Positions 13,669 through 26,837 of a stretch of 64,000 nucleotides of DNA are shown piece by piece. Under the pieces are notes generated by a model. That model was not told the origin of the DNA. It ran no database searches and saw only the letters and a list, made by a program, of their open reading frames with translations. Positions within the stretch are counted from its first letter, which is position 1, and every line of letters starts with the position of its first letter. This stretch comes from Gibbula magus (lineage: Eukaryota > Mollusca > Gastropoda > Trochida > Trochidae): NCBI GenBank assembly GCA_936450465.1, contig OW388293.1:53595201-53659200 (forward strand), in the 5' to 3' direction. The position numbers and the translations under genes were made by a program.

Positions 13669-16600
13669 GGCCAATTTGGTCACGCGAACCTCTTTAACGG
13701 CGAATCTGGAGTCCAACTTAAGGAAGGTAGCGGGAATTGGAAATGACCATTCGATAGATCACATTGTAATATACATCTCAGCCAAGTTTGGTTCAGAAAT
13801 ATGAATTTTGAAGAAAGTTATTACGCTTGCTGTCAAGTAGTGTGTTTCTCGCACTTAGAATAATTTCCATGTTTTTTGGCCAATTTGGTCACGCGAACCT
13901 CTTTAACGGCGAATCTGGAGTCCAACTTAAGGAAGGTAGCGGGAATGGGAAATGACCATTCGATAGATCACATTGTAATATACATCTCAGCCAAGTTTGG
14001 TTCTGAAATATGAATTTTGAAGAAAGTTATTACGCTTGCTGTCAAGTAGTGTGTTTCTCGCACTTAGAATAATTTCCATGTTTTTTGGCCAATTTGGTCA
14101 CGCGAACCTCTTTAACGGCGAATCTGGAGTCCAACTTAAGGAAGGTAGCGGGAATTGGATATGACCATTCGATAGATCACATTGTAATATACATCTTAGC
14201 CAAGTTTGGTTCTGAAATATGCATTTTGAAGAAAGTTATCACGCTTGCTGTCAAGTGTCGTGTTTCTCGCACTTAGAATAATTTTCATGTTTTTTGGCCA
14301 ATTTGGTCACGCTAACCTCTTTAACGGTGAATCTGGAGTCCAACTTAAGGAAGGTAGCGGGAATTGGATATGACCATTCGATAGATCACATTGTAATATA
14401 CATCTTAGCCAAGTTTGGTTCTGAAATATGCATTTTGAAGAAAGTTATCACGCTTGCTGTCAAGTATCGTGTTTCTCGCACTTAGAATAATTTCCATGTT
14501 TTTTGGCCAATTTGGTCACGCGAACCTCTTTAACGGCGAATCTGGAGTCCAACTTAAGGAAGGTAGCGGGAATTGGAAATGACCATTCGATAGATCACAT
14601 TGTAATATACATCTCAGCCAAGTTTGGTTCTGAAATATGAATTTTGAAGAAAGTTATTACGCTTGCTGTCAAGTAGTGTGTTTCTCGCACTTAGAATAAT
14701 TTACATGTTTTTTGGCCAATTTGGTCACGCGAACCTCTTTAACGGCGAATCTGGAGTCCAACTTAAGGAAGGTAGCGGGAATTGTAAATGACCGTTCAAT
14801 AGATCACATTGTAATATACATCTCAGCCAAGTTTGGTTCTGAAATATGAATTTTGAAGAAAGTTATTACGCTTGCTGTCAAGTAGTGTGTTTCTCGCACT
14901 TAGAATAATTTCCATGTTTTTTGGCCAATTTGGTCACGCGAACCTCTTTAACGGCGAATCTGGAGTCCAACTTAAGGAAGGTAGCGGGAATTCGAAATGA
15001 CCATTCGATAGACCACATTGTAATATACATCTTAGCCAAGTTTGGTTCTGAAATATGCATTTAGAAGAAAGTTATCACGCTTGCTGTCAAGTATCGTGTT
15101 TCTCGCACTTAGAATAATTTCCATGTTTTTTGGCCAATTTGGTCACGCGAACCTCTTTAACGGCGAATCTGGAGTCCAACTTAAGGAAGGTAGCGGGAAT
15201 TGGAAATGACCATTCGATAGATCACATTGTAATATACATCTCAGCCAAGTTTGGTTCTGAAATATGAATTTTGAAGAAAGTTATTACGCTTGCTGTCAAG
15301 TAGTGTGTTTCTCGCACTTAGAATAATTTCCATGTTTTTTGGCCACTTACGTCACGCGAACCTCTTTAACGGCGAATCTGGAGTCCAACTTAAGGAAGGT
15401 AGCGGGAATTTGATATGACCATTCGATAGACCACATTGTAATATACATCTTAGCCAAGTTTGGTTCTGAAATATGCATTTAGAAGAAAGTTATCACGCTT
15501 GCTGTCAAGTATCGTGTTTCTCGCACTTAGAATAATTTCCATGTTTTTTGGCCAATTTGGTCACGCGAACCTCTTTAACGGCGAATCTGGAGTCCAAATT
15601 AAGGAAGGTAGCGGGAATTGGAGATGACCATTCGATAGACCACATTGTAATATACATCTTAGCCAAGTTTGGTTCTGAAATATGCATTTTGAAGAAAGTT
15701 ATCACGCTTGCTGTCAAGTATCGTGTTTCTCGCACTTAGAATAATTTCCATGTTTTTTGGCCAATTTGGTCACGCGAACCTCTTTAACGGCGAATCTGGA
15801 GTCCAAATTAAGGAAGGTAGCGGGAATTGGAAATGACCATTCGATAGATCACATTGTAATATACATCTCAGTCAAGTTTGGTTCTGAAATATGAATTTTG
15901 GAGAAAGTTATTACGCTTGCTGTCAAGTAGTGTGTTTCTCGCACTTAGAATAATTTCCATGTTTTTTGGCCAATTTGGTCACGCGAACCTCTTTAACGGC
16001 GAATCTGGAGTCCAACTTAAGGAAGGTAGCGGGAATTGGAAATGACCATTCGATAGATCACATTGTAATATACATCTTAGCCAAGTTTGGTTCTGAAATA
16101 TGAATTTTGAAGAAAGTTATCACGCTTGCTGTCAAGTATCGTGTTTCTCGCACTTAGAATAATTTTTCATGTTTTTTGGCCAATTTGGTCACGCGAACCT
16201 CTTTAACGGCGAATCTGGAGTCCAACTTAAGGAAGGTAGCGGGAATTGGAAATGACCATTCGATAGATCACATTGTAATATACATCTCAGCCAAGTTTGG
16301 TTCTGAAATATGAATTTTGAAGAAAGTTATTACGCTTGCTGTCAAGTAGTGTGTTTCTCGCACTTAGAATAATTTCCATGTTTTTTGGCCAATTTGGTCA
16401 CGCGAACCTCTTTAACGGCGAATCTGGAGTCCAACTTAAGGAAGGTAGTGGGAATTGGAAATGACCATTCGATAGATCACATTGTAATATACATCTTAGC
16501 CAAGTTTGGTTCTGAAATATGAATTTTGAAGAAAGTTATCACGCTTGCTGTCAAGTATCGTGTTTCTCGCACTTAGAATAATTTCCATGTTTTTTGGCCA

Positions 16601-17013
16601 ATTTGGTCACGCGAACCTCTTTAACGGCGAATCTGGAGTCCAACTTAAGGAAGGTAGCGGGAATTGGAAATGACCATTCGATAGATCACATTGTAATATA
16701 CATCTCAGCCAAGTTTGGTTCTGAAATATGAATTTTGAAGAAAGTTATTACGCTTGCTGTCAAGTAGTGTGTTTCTCGCACTTAGAATAATTTCCATGTT
16801 TTTTGGCCAATTTGGTCACGCGAACCTCTTTAACGGCGAATCTGGAGTCCAACTTAAGGAAGGTAGCGGGAATTGGAAATGACCATTCGATAGATCACAT
16901 TGTAATATACATCTCAGCCAAGTTTGGTTCTGAAATATGAATTTTGAAGAAAGTTATTACGCTTGCTGTCAAGTAGTGTTTTTCTCGCATTTAGAATAAT
17001 TTCCATGTTTTTT

Positions 17014-17849
17014 GGCCAATTTGGTCACGCGAACCTCTTTAACGGCGAATCTGGAGTCCAACTTAAGGAAGGTAGCGGGAATTGGATATGACCATTCGAT
17101 AGATCACATTGTAATATACATCTTAGCCAAGTTTGGTTCTGAAATATGCATTTTGAAGAAAGTTATCACGCTTGCTGTCAAGTGTCGTGTTTCTCGCACT
17201 TAGAATAATTTTCATGTTTTTTGGCCAATTTGGTCACGCGAACCTCTTTAACGGTGAATCTGGAGTCCAACTTAAGGAAGGTAGCGGGAATTGGATATGA
17301 CCATTCGATAGATCACATTGTAATATACATCTTAGCCAAGTTTGGTTCTGAAATATGCATTTTGAAGAAAGTTATCACGCTTGCTGTCAAGTATCGTGTT
17401 TCTCGCACTTAGAATAATTTTCATGTTGTTTGGCCAATTTGGTCACGCTAACCTCTTTAACGGCGAATCTGGAGTCCAAATTAAGGAAGGTAGCGGGAAT
17501 TGGAAATGACCATTCGATAGATCACATTGAAATATACATCTCAGCCAAGTTTGGTTCTGAAATATGAATTTTGAAGGAAGTTATTACGCTTGCTGTCAAG
17601 TAGTGTGTTTCTCGCACTTATAATAATTTCCATGTTTGTTTTCTAATTTGGTCACGCGAACCTCTTTAACGGCGAATCTGGAGTCCAACTTAAGGAAGGT
17701 AGCGGGAATTGGATATGACCATTCGATAGATCACATTGTAATATACATCTTAGCCAAGTTTGGTTCTGAAATATGAATTTTGAAGAAAGTTATCACGCTT
17801 GCTGTCAAGTATCGTGTTTCTCGCACTTAGAATAATTTCCATGTTTTTT
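17014..17849 (+). repeat. Marker tetramer, copy 3, M82-M85
   Basis: The four marker monomers again. In the second, CACGCGAACC has reverted to the common form while GGTGAATC is kept. The third has TGTTGTTTGG, shared only with copy 4. Confidence 0.9.
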
Positions 17850-20149
17850 GGCCAATTTGGTCACGCGAACCTCTTTAACGGCGAATCTGGAGTCCAACTT
17901 AAGGAAGGTAGCGGGAATTGGAAATGACCATTCGATAGATCACATTGTAATATACATCTTAGCCAAGTTTGGTTCTGAAATATGCATTTTGAAGAAAGTT
18001 ATCACGCTTGCTGTCAAGTATCGTGTTTCTCGCACTTAGAATAATTTCCATGTTTTTTGGCCAATTTGGTCACGCGAACCTCTTTAACGGCGAATCTGGA
18101 GTCCAACTTAAGGAAGGTAGCGGGAATTCGAAATGACCATTCGATAGACCACATTGTAATATACATCTTAGCCAAGTTTGGTTCTGAAATATGCATTTTT
18201 AAGAAAGTTATCGCGCTTGCTGTCAAGTATCGTGTTTCTCGCACTTAGAATAATTTCCATGTTTTTTGGCCAATTTGGTCACGCGAACCTCTTTAACGGC
18301 GAATCTTGAGTCCAAATTAAGGAAGGTAGCGGGAATTGGAAATGACCGTTCAATAGATCACATTATGATATACATCTCAGCCAAGTTTGGTTCTGAAATA
18401 TGAATTTTGAAGAAAGTTATTACGCTTGCTGTCAAGTAGTGTGTTTCTCGCACTTAGAATAATTTCCATGTTTTTTTGGCCAATTTGGTCACGCGAACCT
18501 CTTTAACGGCGAATCTGGAGTCCAACTTAAGGAAGGTAGCGGGAATTCGAAATGACCATTCGATAGACCACATTGTAATATACATCTTAGCCAAGTTTGG
18601 TTCTGAAATATGCATTTTGAAGAAAGTTATCACGCTTGCTGTCAAGTATCGTGTTTCTCGCACTTAGAATAATTTCCATGTTTTTTGGCCAATTTGGTCA
18701 CGCGAACCTCTTTAACGGCGAATCTGGAGTCCAAATTAAGGAAGGTAGCGGGAATTGGAAATGACCATTCGATAGATCACATTGTAATATACATCTCAGC
18801 CAAGTTTGGTTCTGAAATATGAATATTGAAGAAAGTTATTACGCTTGCTGTCAAGTAGTGTGTTTCTCGCACTTAAAATAATTTCCATGTTTTTTGGCCA
18901 CTTCGGTCACGCGAACCTCTTTAACGGCGAATCTGGAGTCCAACTTAAGGAAGGTAGCGGGAATTGGATATGACCATTCGATAGATCATATTGTAATATA
19001 CATCTTAGCCAAGTTTGGTTCTGAAATATGAATATTGAAGAAAGTTACCACGCTTGCTGTCAAGTAGTGTGTTTCTCGCACTTAGAATAATTTCCATGTT
19101 TTTTGGCCACTTCGGTCACGCGAACCTCTTTAACGGCGAATCTGGAGTCCAACTTAAGGAAGGTAGCGGGAATTGGATATGACCATTCGATAGATCACAT
19201 TGTAGTATACATCTTAGCCAAGTTTGGTTCTGAAATATGAATTTTGAAGAAAGTTATTACGCTTGCTGTCAAGTAGTGTGTTTCTCGCACTTAGAATAAT
19301 TTCCATGTTTTTTGGCCACTTCGGTCACGCGAACCTCTTTAACGGCGAATCTGGAGTCCAACTTAAGGAAGGTAGCGGGAATTGGATATGACCATTCGAT
19401 AGACCACATTGTAATATACATCTTAGCCAAGTTTGGTTCTGAAATATGCATTTAGAAGAAAGTTATCACGCTTGCTGTCAAGTATCGTGTTTCTCGCACT
19501 TAGAATAATTTCCATGTTTTTTGGCCAATTTGGTCACGCGAACCTCTTTAACGGCGAATCTGGAGTCCAAATTAAGGAAGGTAGCGGGAATTGGAAATGA
19601 CCGTTCGATAGACCACATTGTAATATACATCTTAGCCAAGTTTGGTTCTGAAATATGCATTTTGAAGAAAGTTATCACGCTTGCTGTCAAGTATCGTGTT
19701 TCTCGCACTTAGAATAATTTCCATGTTTTTTGGCCAATTTGGTCACGCGAACCTCTTTAACGGCGAATCTGGAGTCCAACTTAAGGAAGGTAGCGGGAAT
19801 TGGAAATGACCATTCGATAGATCACATTGTAATATACATCTCAGCCAAGTTTGGTTCTGAAATATGAATTTTGAAGAAAGTTATTACGCTTGCTGTCAAG
19901 TAGTGTGTTTCTCGCACTTAGAATAATTTCCATGTTTTTTGGCCAATTTGGTCACGCGAACCTCTTTAACGGCGAATCTGGAGTCCAACTTAAGGAAGGT
20001 AGCGGGAATTGGAAATGACCATTCGATAGATCACATTGTAATATACATCTCAGCCAAGTTTGGTTCTGAAATATGAATTTTGAAGAAAGTTATTACGCTT
20101 GCTGTCAAGTAGTGTGTTTCTCGCACTTAGAATAATGTCCATGTTTTTT

Positions 20150-20985
20150 GGCCAATTTGGTCACGCGAACCTCTTTAACGGCGAATCTGGAGTCCAACTT
20201 AAGGAAGGTAGCGGGAATTGGATATGACCATTCGATAGATCACATTGTAATATACATCTTAGCCAAGTTTGGTTCTGAAATATGCATTTTGAAGAAAGTT
20301 ATCACGCTTGCTGTCAAGTGTCGTGTTTCTCGCACTTAGAATAATTTTCATGTTTTTTGGCCAATTTGGTCACGCTAACCTCTTTAACGGTGAATCTGGA
20401 GTCCAACTTAAGGAAGGTAGCGGGAATTGGATATGACCATTCGATAGATCACATTGTAATATACATCTTAGCCAAGTTTGGTTCTGAAATATGCATTTTG
20501 AAGAAAGTTATCACGCTTGCTGTCAAGTATCGTGTTTCTCGCACTTAGAATAATTTTCATGTTGTTTGGCCAATTTTGTCACGCTAACCTCTTTAACGGC
20601 GAATCTGGAGTCCAAATTAAGGAAGGTAGCGGGAATTGGAAATGACCATTCGATAGATCACATTGAAATATACATCTCAGCCAAGTTTGGTTCTGAAATA
20701 TGAATTTTGAAGAAAGTTATTACGCTTGCTGTCAAGTAGTGTGTTTCTCGCACTTAGAATAATTTCCATGTTTGTTTTCTAATTTGGTCACGCGAACCTC
20801 TTTAACGGCGAATCTGGAGTCCAACTTAAGGAAGGTAGCGGGAATTGGATATGACCATTCGATAGATCACATTGTAATATACATCTTAGCCAAGTTTGGT
20901 TCTGAAATATGAATTTTGAAGAAAGTTATCACGCTTGCTGTCAAGTATCGTGTTTCTCGCACTTAGAATAATTTCCATGTTTTTT
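20150..20985 (+). repeat. Marker tetramer, copy 4, M97-M100
   Basis: Fourth copy, 3,136 bp after copy 3. It shares TGTTGTTTGG with copy 3 and adds a private CCAATTTTGTC. Copies 3 and 4 are therefore closer to each other than to copies 1 and 2. Confidence 0.9.
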
Positions 20986-21612
20986 GGCCAATTTGGTCAC
21001 GCGAACCTCTTTAACGGCGAATCTGGAGTCCAAATTAAGGAAGGTAGCGGGAATTGGAAATGACCATTCGATAGATCACATTGTAATATACATCTCAGCC
21101 AAGTTTGGTTCTGAAATATGAATATTGAAGAAAGTTATTACGCTTGCTGTCAAGTAGTGTGTTTCTCGCACTTAGAATAATTTCCATGTTTTTTGGCCAA
21201 TTTGGTCACGCGAACCTCTTTAACGGCGAATCTGGAGTCCAACTTAAGGAAGGTAGCGGGAATTGGATATGACCATTCGATAGATCACATTGTAATATAC
21301 ATCTTAGCCAAGTTTGGTTCTGAAATATGAACTTTGAAGTAAGTTATTACGCTTGCTGTCAAGTAGTGTGTTTCTCGCACTTAGAATAATTTCCATGTTT
21401 TTTGGCCAATTTGGTCACGCGAACCTCTTTAACGGCGAATCTGGAGTCCAACTTAAGGAAGGTAGCGGGAATTGGATATGACCATTCGATAGATCACATT
21501 GTAATATACATCTTAGCCAAGTTTGGTTCTGAAATATGCATTTAGAAGAAAGTTATCACGCTTGCTGTCAAGTATCGTGTTTCTCGCACTTAGAATAATT
21601 TCCATGTTTTTT

Positions 21613-22866
21613 GGCCAATTTGGTCACGCGAACCTCTTTAACGGCGAATCTGGAGTCCAACTTAAGGAAGGTAGCGGGAATTCGAAATGACCGTTCGATA
21701 GAACACATTGTAATATACATCTTAGCCAAGTTTGGTTCTGAAATATGCATTTTGAAGACAGTTATCACGCTTGCTGTCAAGTATCGTGTTTCTCGCACTT
21801 AGAATAATTTTCATGTTTTTTGGCCAATTTGGTCACGCGAACCTCTTTAACGGCGAATCTGGAGTCCAACTTAAGGAAGGTAGCGGGAATTGGAAATGAC
21901 CATTCGATAGATCACATTGTAATATACATCTCAGCCAAGTTTGGTTCTGAAATATGAATTTTGAAGAAAGTTATTACGCTTGCTGTCAAGTAGTGTGTTT
22001 CTCGCACTTAGAATAATTTCCACGTTTTTTGGCCAATTTGGTCACGCGAACCTCTTTAACGGCGAATCTGGAGTCCAAATTAAGGAAGGTAGCGGGAATT
22101 GGAAATGACCATTCGATAGATCACATTGTAATATACATCTCAGCCAAGTTTGGTTCTGAAATATGAATTTTGAAGAAAGTTATTACGCTTGCTGTCAAGT
22201 AGTGTGTTTCTCGCACTTAGAATAATTTCCATGTTTTTTGGCCAATTTGGTCACGCGAACCTCTTTAACGGCGAATCTGGAGTCCAACTTAAGGAAGGTA
22301 GCGGGAATTGGAAATGACCATTCAATAGATCACATTGTAATATACATCTCAGCCAAGTTTGGTTCTGAAATATGAATTTTGAAGAAAGTTATTACGCTTG
22401 CTGTCAAGTAGTGTGTTTCTCGCACTTAGAATAATTTCCATGTTTTTTGGCCAATTTGGTCACGCGAACCTCTTTAACGGCGAATCTGGAGTCCAACTTA
22501 AGGAAGGTAGCGGGAATTGGATATGACCATTCGATAGATCACATTGTAATATACATCTTAGCCAAGTTTGGTTCTGAAATATGAACTTTGAAGTAAGTTA
22601 TTACGCTTGCTGTCAAGTAGTGTGTTTCTCGCACTTAGAATAATTTCCATGTTTTTTGGCCAATTTGGTCACGCGAACCTCTTTAACGGCGAATCTGGAG
22701 TCCAACTTAAGGAAGGTAGCGGGAATTGGATATGACCATTCGATAGATCACATTGTAATATACATCTTAGCCAAGTTTGGTTCTGAAATATGCATTTTGA
22801 AGAAAGTTATCACGCTTGCTGTCAAGTATCGTGTTTCTCGCACTTAGAATAATTTCCATGTTTTTT
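21613..22866 (+). repeat. Six-monomer HOR (1,254 bp), copy 1, M104-M109
   Basis: Ordered monomers: C-core with GTTCG and GAAGACAG; a GGAAATG type; a CCACGTTTT monomer with CAAATT; a TTCAATAG type; a T-core type with GAACTTTGAAGTAAG; a T-core type with GCATTTT. This copy differs from later ones by GAACAC in its first monomer. Confidence 0.92.
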
Positions 22867-24956
22867 GGCCAATTTGGTCACGCGAACCTCTTTAACGGCG
22901 AATCTGGAGTCCAACTTAAGGAAGGTAGCGGGAATTCGAAATGACCGTTCGATAGACCACATTGTAATATACATCTTAGCCAAGTTTGGTTCTGAAATAT
23001 GCATTTTGAAGACAGTTATCACGCTTGCTGTCAAGTATCGTGTTTCTCGCACTTAGAATAATTTTCATGTTTTTTGGCCAATTTGGTCACGCGAACCTCT
23101 TTAACGGCGAATCTGGAGTCCAACTTAAGGAAGGTAGCGGGAATAGGAAAAGACAATTCGATAGATCACATTGTAATATACATCTTAGCAAATTTTGGTT
23201 CTGAAATATGCATTTTGAAGAAAGTTATCACGCTTGCTGTCAAGTATCGTGTTTCTCGCACTTAGAATAATTTCCATGTTTTTTGGCCAATTTGGTCACG
23301 CGAACCTCTTTAACGGCGAATCTGGAGTCCAACTTAAGGCAGGTAGCGGGAATTCGAAATGACCGTTCGATAGACCACATTGTAATATACATCTTAGCCA
23401 AGTTTGGTTCTGAAATATGCATTTTGAAGAAAGTTATCACGCTTGCTGTCAAGTATCGTGTTTCTCGCACTTAGAATAATTTCCATGTTTTTTGGCCAAT
23501 TTGGTCACGCGAACCTCTTTAACGGCGAATCTGGAGTCCAACTTAAGGAAGGTAGCGGGAATTCGAAATGACCATTCGATAGACCACATTGTAATATACA
23601 TCTTAACCAAGTTTGGTTCTGAAATATGCATTTTGAAGAAAGTTATCACGCTTGCTGTCAAGTATCGTGTTTCTCGCACTTAGAATAATTTCCATGTTTT
23701 TTGGCCAATTTGGTCACGCGAACCTCTTTAACGGCGAATCTGGAGTCCAACTTAAGGAAGGTAGCGGGAATTGGATATGACCATTCGATAGACCACATTG
23801 TAATATACATCTTAGCCAAGTTTGGTTCTGAAATATGTATTTAGAAGAAAGTTATCACGCTTGCTGTCAAGTATCGTGTTTCTCGCACTTAGAATAATTT
23901 CCATGTTTTTTGGCCAATTTGGTCACGCGAACCTCTTTAACGGCGAATCTTGAGTCCAAATTAAGGAAGGTAGCGGGAATTGGAAACTACCATTCGATAG
24001 ACCACATTGTAATATACATCTTAACCAAGTTTGGTTCTGAAATATGCATTTTGAAGAAAGTTATCACGCTTGCTGTCAAGTATCGTGTTTCTCGCACTTA
24101 GAATAATTTCCATGTTTTTTGGCCAATTTGGTCACGCGAACCTCTTTAACGGCGAATCTGGAGTCCAACTTAAGGAAGGTAGCGGGAATTGGATATGACC
24201 ATTCGATAGACCACATTGTAATATACATCTTAGCCAAGTTTGGTTCTGAAATATGTATTTAGAAGAAAGTTATCACGCTTGCTGTCAAGTATCGTGTTTC
24301 TCGCACTTAGAATAATTTCCATGTTTTTTGGCCAATTTGGTCACGCGAACCTCTTTAACGGCGAATCTTGAGTCCAAATTAAGGAAGGTAGCGGGAATTG
24401 GAAATGACCATTCGATAGACCACATTGTAATATACATCTAAGCCAAGTTTGGTTCTGAAATATGCATTTTGAAGACAGTTATCACGCTTGCTGTCAAGTA
24501 TCGTGTTTCTCGCACTTAGAATAATTTTCATGTTTTTTGGCCAATTTGGTCACGCGAACCTCTTTAACGGCGAATCTGGAGTCCAACTTAAGGAAGGTAG
24601 CGGGAATTGGAAATGACCATTCGATAGATCACATTGTAATATACATCTCAGCCAAGTTTGGTTCTGAAATATGTATTTAGAAGAAAGTTATTACGCTTGC
24701 TGTCAAGTATCGTGTTTCTCGCACTTAGAATAATTTCCATGTTTTTTGGCCAATTTGGTCACGCGAACCTCTTTAACGGCGAATCTGGAGTCCAACTTAA
24801 GGAAGGTAGCGGGAATTGGATATGACCATTCGATAGACCACATTGTAATATACATCTTAGCCAAGTTTGGTTCTGAAATATGTATTTAGAAGAAAGTTAT
24901 CACGCTTGCTGTCAAGTATCGTGTTTCTCGCACTTAGAATAATTTCCATGTTTTTT
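22867..24956 (+). repeat. Interstitial monomers between HOR copies, M110-M119
   Basis: Ten monomers. They include the most irregular core in this zone (23,076-23,284, with AATAGGAAAAGACAATTCG and AGCAAATTTTGG), a GGCAGG variant (23,285), CTTAACC variants, three GTATTTAG monomers and CTTGAGTCC monomers. Parts recur at 26,211-26,837: GGCAGG at a 14-monomer offset, GGAAACTACC at a 12-monomer offset. Confidence 0.85.
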
Positions 24957-26210
24957 GGCCAATTTGGTCACGCGAACCTCTTTAACGGCGAATCTTGAGT
25001 CCAAATTAAGGAAGGTAGCGGGAATTGGAAATGACCATTCGATAGACCACATTGTAATATACATCTTAGCCAAGTTTGGTTCTGAAATATGCATTTTGAA
25101 GACAGTTATCACGCTTGCTGTCAAGTATCGTGTTTCTCGCACTTAGAATAATTTTCATGTTTTTTGGCCAATTTGGTCACGCGAACCTCTTTAACGGCGA
25201 ATCTGGAGTCCAACTTAAGGAAGGTAGCGGGAATTGGAAATGACCATTCGATAGATCACATTGTAATATACATCTCAGCCAAGTTTGGTTCTGAAATATG
25301 AATTTTGAAGAAAGTTATTACGCTTGCTGTCAAGTATTGTGTTTCTCGCACTTAGAATAATTTCCACGTTTTTTGGCCAATTTGGTCACGCGAACCTCTT
25401 TAACGGCGAATCTGGAGTCCAAATTAAGGAAGGTAGCGGGAATTGGAAATGACCATTCGATAGATCACATTGTAATATACATCTCAGCCAAGTTTGGTTC
25501 TGAAATATGAATTTTGAAGAAAGTTATTACGCTTGCTGTCAAGTAGTGTGTTTCTCGCACTTAGAATAATTTCCATGTTTTTTGGCCAATTTGGTCACGC
25601 GAACCTCTTTAACGGCGAATCTGGAGTCCAACTTAAGGAAGGTAGCGGGAATTGGAAATGACCATTCAATAGATCACATTGTAATATACATCTCAGCCAA
25701 GTTTGGTTCTGAAATATGAATTTTGAAGAAAGTTATTACGCTTGCTGTCAAGTAGTGTGTTTCTCGCACTTAGAATAATTTCCATGTTTTTTGGCCAATT
25801 TGGTCACGCGAACCTCTTTAACGGCGAATCTGGAGTCCAACTTAAGGAAGGTAGCGGGAATTGGATATGACCATTCGATAGATCACATTGTAATATACAT
25901 CTTAGCCAAGTTTGGTTCTGAAATATGAACTTTGAAGTAAGTTATTACGCTTGCTGTCAAGTAGTGTGTTTCTCGCACTTAGAATAATTTCCATGTTTTT
26001 TGGCCAATTTGGTCACGCGAACCTCTTTAACGGCGAATCTGGAGTCCAACTTAAGGAAGGTAGCGGGAATTGGAAATGACCATTCGATAGATCACATTGT
26101 AATATACATCTTAGCCAAGTTTGGTTCTGAAATATGCATTTTGAAGAAAGTTATCACGCTTGCTGTCAAGTATCGTGTTTCTCGCACTTAGAATAATTTC
26201 CATGTTTTTT
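24957..26210 (+). repeat. Six-monomer HOR, copy 2, M120-M125
   Basis: Same order as copy 1, but the first monomer is a CTTGAGTCC/CAAATT type that keeps the GAAGACAG end, and the second ends CAAGTATTGTG. The sixth has GGAAATG instead of GGATATG. Confidence 0.9.
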
Positions 26211-26837
26211 GGCCAATTTGGTCACGCGAACCCCTTTAACGGCGAATCTGGAGTCCAACTTAAGGCAGGTAGCGGGAATTCGAAATGACCGTTCGATAGA
26301 CCACATTGTAATATACATCTTAGCCAAGTTTGGTTCTGAAATATGCATTTTGAAGAAAGTTATCACGCTTGCTGTCAAGTATCGTGTTTCTCGCACTTAG
26401 AATAATTTCCATGTTTTTTGGCCAATTTGGTCACGCGAACCTCTTTAACGGCGAATCTGGAGTCCAAATTAAGGAAGGTAGCGGGAATTGGAAACTACCA
26501 TTCGATAGACCACATTGTAATATACATCTTAACCAAGTTTGGTTCTGAAATATGCATTTTGAAGAAAGTTATCACGCTTGCTGTCAAGTATCGTGTTTCT
26601 CGCACTTAGAATAATTTCCATGTTTTTTGGCCAATTTGGTCACGCGAACCTCTTTAACGGCGAATCTGGAGTCCAACTTAAGGAAGGTAGCGGGAATTGG
26701 ATATGACCATTCGATAGACCACATTGTAATATACATCTTAGCCAAGTTTGGTTCTGAAATATGTATTTAGAAGAAAGTTATCACGCTTGCTGTCAAGTAT
26801 CGTGTTTCTCGCACTTAGAATAATTTCCATGTTTTTT
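26211..26837 (+). repeat. Three-monomer interstitial block, M126-M128
   Basis: GGCAGG C-core monomer (with ACCCC for ACCTC), GGAAACTACC monomer and GTATTTAG monomer. All have counterparts between 23,285 and 24,330, so this is a shortened copy of that interval. It separates HOR copies 2 and 3 and gives a 9-monomer (1,881-bp) spacing there. Confidence 0.85.

Larger units (their letters stand above)
8653..14504 (+). repeat. Irregular five/six-monomer zone, M42-M69
   Basis: Twenty-eight monomers dominated by GATCAC types. The landmark is a monomer ending CAAGTGTCGTG, followed by a monomer with CACGCTAACC and GGTGAATC. These landmarks sit at 8,653/8,862, 10,534/10,952 (separated by one monomer), 11,787/11,997, 12,833/13,042 and 14,087/14,296. 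Spacing is 9, then 6, 5 and 6 monomers, so unit size is not fixed. Two length variants lie here: a base missing near 11,732 (TTAGCTT for TTACGCTT) and an extra T near 11,985. Confidence 0.88.
14505..21612 (+). repeat. Mixed monomer zone, M70-M103
   Basis: Thirty-four monomers with no dominant HOR. It contains two further marker tetramers, a run of alternating CATCTC-ATTACG and CATCTT-ATCACG monomers (15,968-16,804), and a CCACTTCGG cluster at about 18,896-19,522 with a GTAGTATAC monomer (19,203) like those at 2,063 and 4,153. Oddities are CCACTTACG at about 15,343, a T insertion near 16,166 and a T7 tract near 18,471. Confidence 0.85.
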
